17,500 nucleotides of DNA from Glandiceps talaboti (Eukaryota; Hemichordata; Enteropneusta; Spengelidae): NCBI RefSeq assembly GCF_964340395.1, contig NC_135566.1, positions 13,677,501 through 13,695,000 of the forward strand, given 5' to 3'. The notes under the pieces are model-generated. The model made no database searches and had not been told where the DNA came from. It worked only from the letters and a program-made list of their open reading frames with translations. Position 1 is the first letter of the stretch. Each line of letters starts with the position of its first letter. The position numbers and the translations under genes are program-made. Of this stretch, positions 11,230-17,500 are shown in pieces.

Positions 11230-11950
11230 GTAACCAAAACACCTACATTTATACCCCTAATTTGTAAGTAATCATTTAAATAGTGGCGTTATCAAAATCA
11301 TGTTAACACTTTACAGTTAGAGAACTCAATTTGCGTTATGGCAATCCAATTAAGCCGTTCAAGTTCACGACTTCAGTTTCAAATAAATATGAAAATAATT
11401 ATAAATGTGTGCATAAATATGTATGAAAAGCGATGGTGTTGTTACATGCAGACCAAGCTAGTAACATTTCTACTGTTACTATAGTGGTCAGAATTATTAC
11501 TAAGTTTATAATGGCTTCGGTTTTCAATTATACGTTGTGTTCCTATATACATTTCGTTCAAAACAGAACACTTGAGAAAGAATTGCTTAAAGGAAAACAA
11601 TCTGACATTTTCAAAATGCCTTTTTTTTCTTTTTTTGTCCTTAGGTTTAAAAGATAACCGTACACTGCATTTGACTGCATGAATACATAACGATTTTACA
11701 GACGTGGTTGAATGCAATATATGCATTGACATTTTGGTTTGTTTAGGTTGATTGCATGCACGCTACTGAACTGAAAGTAGTAAACATTTTTAAACGTTCT
11801 TTTTTTAAGAGTGATTTGTGGATGTATGGTTTAAATTCTGTAATATCGTATCATCAATCGTAATGGCAGTTGTAAATTGAGATAACATAAGACATACATG
11901 AAGATAATAAAGTCTTGACGTTTAGAATCACATCAGTTCAAAGTATGTGT
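11230..11950. other. Non-coding DNA, no gene seen
   Basis: Overlapping open frames on both strands at 11433-11732 have no recognised domain. T-tracts such as the one at 11623-11636 are present. Nothing else was noticed. Confidence 0.45.
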
Positions 11951-11952
11951 GC

Positions 11953-12290
11953 ATGATTTGCTCCCCTCCCGTTACCTATCGAGGAAGAATTGCCCGCCCA
12001 CTGACTACAGCTTTTCGCAAGAATAGCTCCGTTGACTGCACCTGGCAAGGGTTGGATAACATGTATGCCCCTTGATAACCAAATTCGTGATTTAAGTCTG
12101 AATGTTAGACAGGAATTTCGAGATGCAGCACGTCGCTCCGTTGACTCAGAAACTAATAAGCGTTTATAAAGAAAATGCCGAGTTAATCAAAAACTGATAC
12201 CGATTCATAGCTACGATGTACGAAGAGGCTCTTAACTCAGAACGACGGCATCAAAATGAGAAACGACAATATCTATGAAGCAAACATTGG
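11953..12290 (+). pseudogene. Possible decayed coding sequence, family unknown
   Basis: The local composition is less AT-rich than its surroundings, and three consecutive segments read as protein-like sequence in different frames. From ATG at 11953 the frame reads through ARPLTTAFRKNSSVDCTWQG to a stop at 12073. An overlapping frame from about 12068 reads PLDNQIRDLSLNVRQEF then RRSVDSETNKRL to a stop near 12168. A third segment downstream contains YKENAELIKN, then a stop, then YEEALNSERRHQNEKRQ, with a helical, charged character. Frameshifts between them would be needed for one gene. I recognise no family, and chance open frames could explain this. Confidence 0.2.
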
Positions 12291-13226
12291 TAAATTAACA
12301 ACATTTAGGCATATTCTTACATTGAGAGTTCGATCACATCCAGATAATATGTATAAGCCTCAGTATATTCCATAAAGACTGTGTATCACTATATCTATAT
12401 CGCTTTTACAATTAATGTTGGTATTAAAATTAAAAAAATATATATATGTACAAAGGAGTTTAAATAATTATTGGATGGATGGGTGGGACAGCAGTGGAAA
12501 CGAGAGGAGAGGGAGGAAGGGAAAAGATAATACTGTATATCGGAGGTAGTTCGATGCAAAGGAAATGTAAGCATTACATTGTATACGTTCTATAAGTACA
12601 AATAGTATCACGTACATGGCAGGCACGTATTAATGATCCACATTTTTATAGCGTCTTTCAACCAAATTGTATTCAGAACGTGATATAAGTATTACTATCG
12701 GCACAATATCTAATGGCACAATCATTTATATTATTTTCCCGAGGGTCATCCAATCTGCGTGAACACAGTGCCCAGGATCATAATTTTACCCCACCCCCAC
12801 AACAGTAACCCAGGTTGAACTGGGTTAAATCTTACACAACGGTAGTTCAAATCTTGCCATCAGGCTTAGTCAGTTTGAAAGAAATTGGACAGCAGGGAGA
12901 TGGTCGAATTCGAATAAGCAATATGCAAATTGAGAACTTTTAGTTAAATATTAACGATGAGTGGAATGTTCGTGGCGCCATTATTGTTCGGGATATGTAA
13001 TCTGCATATTCTTACATATTGTCAAATTACGTACGTACTGAGTGTGTTCGAATCTGGATCACAGCCAAGGAAGGGTTTTAACGTGTACATAGCCATGCTT
13101 AGGTATGGTGTATTATGCTTAGGTATGGTATATAAATATAATTTCATGTTTTGGTTTCATATTATCTTGAATTAGGTGTATAACAGTATGCCAACAACAG
13201 CAATCGAGTAAATATCCCTGCTGCTC
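12291..13226. other. Non-coding DNA, no gene seen
   Basis: A purine-rich patch (GGATGG, GAGAGG, GGAAGG-type) lies at about 12473-12530. A 7-bp-stem hairpin, AACCCAG/CTGGGTT with a 6-nt loop, lies at 12807-12826. The open frame at 12957-13175 (+) has a hydrophobic, domain-free translation. No gene is supported. Confidence 0.45.
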
Positions 13227-13591
<365 letters not shown>

Positions 13592-14385
13592 CTTCTAATA
13601 TCTATATATCATATCCTAGTATACGAAATTGTCTGCAAGCCTCTCAGTCAAATTTGTCTAGAATAGAAGACTGGCGAAACATTGCCATAAGACACTGCAC
13701 TCATCAGTCTCTACGCGGTCACGTGACGGAATTTCGTGGAAATACTAAAGGTTATAAGAAGAAAGAGTGCGTTAATTTCTGAAAGTGAGTTCGCCACAGG
13801 CTTAATAAAATCAAAATCATTTATTCATCATATACCCTGCATCCTTTCTAGTCTCATAACGTTACGTCTATACACCTGGCATTATTATGAAGAATAACAC
13901 ACTGTGAACAGAAACAGTTATTCACAGCAGAAGTAATCTTGTTCGTTTTTCAAAAAATCTTCTTTCATTGATCTTATTATGATGGTATCAAAATATCCTC
14001 AGTACAAGAAAGGCTGGAATCGTGTAGAAATGTTTGAAAGAATGTGTTAAATTGTTAACTTATTGTATAAATTGTTAATATATATCCTTCTCACAACGCT
14101 TCACTGTATTTGTACGTCCGCCGTCAAAATAATGATGTTACGATTGATACGTTTGACGCCCTCATCGCCAGATATAACAAACTACACGTATTCGTTTTCA
14201 TAAGTTTCATTCGACTGTCTGACCGATATCAACTTCAAAAAATAGAAACTCTAAATTGTAACGTATCATACCTGTCTTTTATTGTTATATTTCTTAATAG
14301 TTTCATTTTCACAAAATAGATTTGTCATTCGATCTTTCTGTGTCCTATATATGAAGGTTTCGCCTCTTTCTAACCAAATTGTTTA
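13592..14385. other. Non-coding DNA, no gene seen
   Basis: No gene is supported; the frame at 14110-14319 (+) has no recognised domain. A 10-bp palindrome containing an E-box lies at 13718-13727 and is listed separately. Confidence 0.45.
13718..13727. promoter_or_regulatory. GTCACGTGAC palindrome (CLEAR/M-box-type E-box)
   Basis: The 10-bp palindrome GTCACGTGAC matches the extended E-box bound by MiT/TFE bHLH-zip factors in animals. No gene is recognised nearby, so the site could be fortuitous. Confidence 0.25.
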
Positions 14386-14405
14386 GGGTGGGGTGGGGGT
14401 GTGGG
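14386..14405 (+). other. Canonical G-quadruplex motif
   Basis: Four G-runs of 3, 4, 5 and 3 are separated by T, T and TGT, fitting the G3+N1-7 rule. Very short loops generally favour a stable parallel quadruplex. It stands alone in AT-rich DNA about 1.4 kb upstream of the HEPN-like gene. Confidence 0.75.
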
Positions 14406-15490
14406 TGGAATATACATCGTAATTGTATAACAATTATGTACAAAAACCAGTAAAGTTTACAACATTTATGTAGTCGTTCTGCATTTATTCAACCTGCACA
14501 AATGCTGTTGTTCTCAAATATATACTAGTCGAGATTGTCGTATTTGATGTTGTACATGTGAAAAATGCATATACAGTTTATAAACGTATAACCAGTAAAC
14601 AGTAACCAGCAACGGTATTTTTTTTTAAAAATATTGTATATACCTAATAACGTCATTATTTTGCTTGTATTATGATCATCCTAGACTAAAATATCACCAT
14701 TCTGGAATGGAATATTAGCTCATGTAGGAGTGTGAGGATCACGTAAAGTCTAAGCTATGTGGTCTTACGCGATCCCCGAAATCCGTGCACCCCTTTCATA
14801 TATTATTTGCCAAATTTAAATATCTCAATATTAGCTATATTTTACAGTAATTTCAGAATCATATCTCGGGAACCAAGTGCCTGTGACTATTCCCCTAGCA
14901 AATTCTTTTCTTAAGAATGTCGGTGAACGAGGACCCTGACAAGTAAATCTGGCAACCCCAATGGGGTGACCAATACTGTGACAGTAATTTAAAAAGTACG
15001 TGTACATGGTACATGTTTTAATTGTTACATGCAGGGTAAAGTTGAAAATATCGCCAATGGGTGGCAAGGTATTCCACGGTGAATTCCACACGTTATTTAT
15101 CAACCAGGTATCAACTGAAAAGCATTGCAGTCCATTCATTTTGTATTCTGAAGTGATTGCTTTATAGTTAATAATTAAAAATAATGCTTTAATACGTCAT
15201 AAATTTAACAAACAACACAAGTGGCCAGGCTGTCGTTGTTGTAATGATTGTGTACCATGTGTACAGGCTGTGGTTAAAAAAAAACTATTTATGGCAACTG
15301 ACATAAATTTCGCGTCACGCCTGTTTTAGTACTAATAGTAGACGAACAGACTTGTGTGTTTGACAGCGGTATGAAACGTCAACATCGGGGTCAACGCATG
15401 ACTTGTGACGGCGAAAGCAGCTACCTCGACTCGTGATCGTTACGTACTTCACATATTCGAAGATATTGTAGAGAGTTTATTTTCCGACAT
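14406..15490. other. Non-coding DNA with one hairpin, no confident gene
   Basis: An imperfect inverted repeat lies at 14736-14775. The minus-strand open frame at 14831-15139 has no recognised domain and no ordinary gene context. No other structure was noticed before the 75-bp direct repeat. Confidence 0.4.
14736..14775. repeat. Imperfect 11-bp inverted repeat (hairpin)
   Basis: The left arm GGATCACGTAA (14736-14746) and right arm TTACGCGATCC (14765-14775) pair at 10 of 11 positions around an 18-nt spacer. It is not a tRNA: no A-box/B-box pair or cloverleaf can be drawn. Confidence 0.5.
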
Positions 15491-15565
15491 TTGTCATTGT
15501 ACACTGAGCCACAGCGTGTTAATGCCTCCGGTGACCTCATCAATTACCGTGCGAGAGTGGGAGTA
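15491..15565 (+). repeat. 75-bp direct repeat, copy 1 (upstream of the HEPN-like gene)
   Basis: This block is identical, base for base by eye, to 16187-16261, starting TTGTCATTGTACACTGAGCC and ending GAGTGGGAGTA. Sequences on either side of the two copies are unrelated, so the homology is sharply bounded. The copies lie 696 bp apart and bracket the HEPN-like gene. The right edge of this copy runs into a TATAATA sequence (15564-15570) that could act as a core promoter element, but that is weak evidence. Confidence 0.9.
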
Positions 15566-15775
15566 TAATAAGGTACAGGTAAACTTCCCGTTAAAGTCAT
15601 CCTACGTACGTACAAGGTATAACATGGCGATGTGAACTCGGATCTGCTTACCACCATCTACTCTCGTGTGTTAATCAAAAACTGGACAATTCTCGCTTCT
15701 ATATGTGTATGTTCTGTACCAATACATACAAGATACAAGGCACAAGGTAACCAACCCTGGAGTTATTAATTCACT

Positions 15776-16171
15776 ATGGGACAATCAGAGTCGTCACATT
15801 ACGTTACAAAAGGCCTCACAGAGTCTAAAAACGATTTCGAGTTGGTTATTACGACATCAAAAGAACTGGAATACCTGCTTGAGAAATACTTAGCCGCTCA
15901 GGGCAAAGGTCTGCATGAAAAGACGAACAGTGTCGAGGGCGAAATATCGCAGTATCTCGCGAGGAAATTGCATTTCATCGCAACTATTCGTAACAAAATC
16001 GTGCATGAACGTGATTTTAACAAGATACCAAACAGGAAGGACTACATCGTGGCATTTAACGAAGCACAAGACGAACTGGCAAGGACTATCGAACAGTCAC
16101 ACAGGGCCGATCGGCACCAACAAAAGAAACGTGGTAACGGCAGTTCTTCGAAAGGTTGTGTCATTCAATAA
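15776..16171 (+). CDS. HEPN-like small protein with N-myristoylation signal and C-terminal CaaX box
   Basis: A single-exon frame encodes 131 residues. The start is well supported: A at -3 and G at +4 give a good Kozak context, and an in-frame stop lies just upstream at 15767-15769. The core is helical: residues about 21-40, 57-78 and 87-110 form amphipathic helices, with a GKGLHEK loop at 43-49. Helix two ends IRNKIVHE, giving R72, N73 and H77. This R-N-x-x-x-H arrangement is the signature of HEPN domains, many of which are ribonucleases, and the layout recalls bacterial DUF4145-like proteins. The N-terminus MGQSES fits the myristoylation rule (G2, S6). The C-terminus CVIQ (C128) is a CaaX box of farnesylated type, preceded by a basic stretch (KKR at 117-119, K126). 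The protein is therefore predicted to be membrane-anchored at both ends. The gene lies between exact 75-bp direct repeats. RNase activity is inferred from the motif; a purely structural HEPN role is possible. An AATAAA follows at 16507. Confidence 0.8.
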   Translation: MGQSESSHYVTKGLTESKNDFELVITTSKELEYLLEKYLAAQGKGLHEKTNSVEGEISQYLARKLHFIATIRNKIVHERDFNKIPNRKDYIVAFNEAQDELARTIEQSHRADRHQQKKRGNGSSSKGCVIQ

Positions 16172-16186
16172 GAAAGAACTATACTA

Positions 16187-16261
16187 TTGTCATTGTACAC
16201 TGAGCCACAGCGTGTTAATGCCTCCGGTGACCTCATCAATTACCGTGCGAGAGTGGGAGTA
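16187..16261 (+). repeat. 75-bp direct repeat, copy 2 (downstream of the HEPN-like gene)
   Basis: This is the exact second copy of 15491-15565, starting 16 bp after the stop codon of the HEPN-like gene. It would lie in the gene's 3' untranslated region if transcription runs to the AATAAA at 16507. A GTACT pentanucleotide array begins directly at its right edge. Confidence 0.9.
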
Positions 16262-16376
16262 CAGTATACTGTACTGTACTGTACTGTACTGTACTGTACT
16301 GTACTGTACTGTACTGTACTGCAGTGTACTGTACTTTAATGTACTGTACTGTACTGTTACCAGTACTGTACTGTAA
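16262..16376 (+). repeat. (GTACT)n pentanucleotide microsatellite
   Basis: An uninterrupted GTACT array from about 16265 to 16320 is followed by variant units (GCAGT, TTAAT, GTTACCA) and a final short run. GTACT pairs imperfectly with itself, so hairpins are possible. The Leu-Tyr-Cys-Thr and Gln-Tyr-Ser-Thr open frames across it are artefacts. Confidence 0.93.
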
Positions 16377-16506
16377 TACCCGAGACAGACAGATTGAAAA
16401 TCTGATATTATACGCAACTGAGAATGGGAAGGCGGAAGGGAGGACGGACGTGTGGATGCCGTTTTATGGTTCAATTAACTTGAGACAAACTATTTTTATG
16501 ATTTAA

Positions 16507-16512
16507 AATAAA
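16507..16512 (+). terminator. Candidate polyadenylation signal AATAAA for the HEPN-like gene
   Basis: A canonical AATAAA lies 336 bp past the stop codon, the first clear one I noticed downstream in the sense orientation. A T-rich stretch follows within 40 bp. Using it would place the second 75-bp repeat and the pentanucleotide array in the 3' UTR. In AT-rich DNA this hexamer is common by chance. Confidence 0.35.
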
Positions 16513-16514
16513 CA

Positions 16515-17070
16515 AAACTTGCGCAAAATAATTTATTGTCGTAAATATGTCGATTTTGCCTTGAACTGTCAGGCGAGAGTAAAACCTCTCTATAGCACCA
16601 GGTGGTCTACATATGTGTAGTTTTCCTTATTTATTTATATATATCACTAACAATTTATGCATAATAATGTCATCGAATCGCGCATTTAAATAATTTGGCT
16701 AAATGCTGTACAACAAGCCCTCCCTAATTCTAGTGATTATGGTTAAACTTGTTATAGGATATCATAAGGTCGCTTTCAGAAACACCGACACCCCCACCCT
16801 ACGTACCCCCATGCATCTGCCTGTGTCCGGTGCACTCCAAGCGGAGACAACAATCGCGAAACTATATCATATGCACATTGAACCCCCCCCCCCACCACCA
16901 CCACCCTGACAATTTACTTTTGATTCAAAATTTATTGATTTTGAGCCAATTCTAAAATATTTCTACGATTTTCACAAAAGTCTCAAGAATTGTTGATTTT
17001 TTTGCCATATTCAACCAGATGTCGTCTGACCGGTCGATGAAACCAAAGCCGCAAAAAAACCCTTGGAGAT
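16515..17070. other. Non-coding DNA, C-tract and (CCA)n, no gene seen
   Basis: An 11-nt C run (16883-16893) leads into a short (CCA)n run ending near 16907. The Pro-rich end of the local open frame (16703-16909, +) is this tract. The rest is unremarkable AT-rich sequence. Confidence 0.5.
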
Positions 17071-17078
17071 CAAGACTT

Positions 17079-17377
17079 TATATAGGCCCTCGTTCAATAT
17101 TAAAGATACAAAAATCATTCTTTCGTCAGTATCGCCATTGACTCGGAGAAGTACGTGCAGGTGTTAAACTTGAATACAAATGCTGACCCCGATGTACTAG
17201 TATACATGTACCTGCGAACAAACAAACACGGTTGAACTTTGTATTAATTAACTGATGTTTTATCGGGCATATCGGTACACAACAAACAGTGTTGACCATA
17301 TCGTACTGGCCTGCACACCGGTACGGAATCGTATAAACGATTTTCGGATAGCCGAAGCCTTGCAGTGAAATACAGGT
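17079..17377 (+). promoter_or_regulatory. Possible promoter and first exon of a gene running off the right edge
   Basis: A TATATA box (17079-17084, in TTTATATAGG) is followed about 290 bp later by a consensus 5' splice site, ACAG|GTAAG, with GT at 17376-17377. The DNA between is more GC-balanced than the surroundings. This fits a TATA promoter plus a non-coding first exon, with the body of the gene outside the window. No convincing initiation codon or reading frame supports it. Confidence 0.2.
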
Positions 17378-17500
17378 AAGAATTGATTTTTCTTTTTTAG
17401 ATCTAAAGATTGTCTACTTTACTACTAAACTGTAAAGTTGAACGTCATGTCACCTTGTTACATGTCTAGTCATGTTAGAAGCAGTTTGGTAGTTGCTCGT
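17378..17500. other. End of window, nothing recognised
   Basis: If the splice donor at 17376 is real, this is the start of an intron. A T-rich run follows at 17387-17398. No other feature was seen. Confidence 0.3.

Noticed and set aside
11003-11271. Cys/Val/Tyr and His/Thr repeat open frames
   Set aside because: They are translations of the GTAT-GTAC-GT microsatellite on both strands.
12807-12850. Hairpin plus GTTCAAATC as a tRNA-derived SINE head
   Set aside because: The hairpin lies upstream of the B-box-like motif at a spacing that does not fit a tRNA, and no A-box is present.
13050-13075. GTTCGAATC resembling a tRNA B-box (possible tRNA gene or SINE)
   Set aside because: No A-box at the right distance upstream and no cloverleaf can be drawn.
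15405-15635. Open frame overlapping copy 1 of the 75-bp repeat
   Set aside because: Its first codon is GTG, unlikely as a start in an animal-like genome. No domain is recognisable. The repeat-encoded segment is also open downstream only because the copy spacing (696) is a multiple of three.
15491-16261. The 75-bp repeats as LTRs or as a target-site duplication of a retrocopy
   Set aside because: They are far too long for a target-site duplication. They lack LTR hallmarks such as TG...CA ends, a primer-binding site or a polypurine tract, and no poly(A) tail follows the gene.
15915-16376. 153-codon open frame overlapping the HEPN-like gene in another frame
   Set aside because: It is a shadow of the gene at 15776, extended by the GTACT microsatellite (Leu-Tyr-Cys-Thr repeats). 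It lacks the motif content of the real frame.
16703-16909. Open frame ending in a poly-proline run
   Set aside because: The proline run is the C-tract/(CCA)n repeat, and the remainder has no domain.

Overview
This is a gene-poor, AT-rich stretch of eukaryotic nuclear DNA. The organism looks like an animal, most likely an aquatic invertebrate; that placement is inference. The evidence is very long compound microsatellites, relics of a non-LTR retrotransposon and a small DNA transposon, no operon-like gene packing, and one intronless gene with eukaryotic features (Kozak context, N-myristoylation signal, CaaX box, downstream AATAAA). No rRNA, tRNA or CRISPR array was found.

Layout. Positions 1-3640 hold no supportable gene, only an AATAAA plus A-tract at 2228-2253. 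A decayed reverse-transcriptase fragment lies at about 3650-3940. Next comes a (GC)n-(GA)n-(ACAG)n compound microsatellite at 4093-4311. Unannotated AT-rich DNA follows, with an 11-bp-stem inverted repeat at 5908-5947. A 429-bp MITE-like element with imperfect terminal inverted repeats and TA flanks sits at 7066-7498. From 8425 to 13591 there are successive simple repeats: TTAC/TTAT-like, AAAT-like, GGT, GTAT-GTAC-GT, and a 365-bp GTCT-TTTA-CTAT-CCAT-GTCT array. A faint decayed coding candidate lies at 11953-12290. A canonical G-quadruplex motif is at 14386-14405.

The one convincing gene is at 15776-16171 (+), a 131-residue protein. It has a HEPN-like helical core with the R-N-x-x-x-H signature (R72, N73, H77). 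It also carries an N-terminal myristoylation signal (MGQSES) and a C-terminal farnesylation-type CaaX box (CVIQ) after a basic linker. The gene is bracketed by an exact 75-bp direct repeat (15491-15565 and 16187-16261), and a (GTACT)n microsatellite starts where the second copy ends. A bacterial-style HEPN domain with lipid anchors predicted at both ends, inside a repeat-bounded cassette, is the most interesting candidate system here. The right edge (about 17079-17376) may hold the promoter and first exon of a gene that continues outside the window, but only a TATA-like box and a strong splice donor support this.
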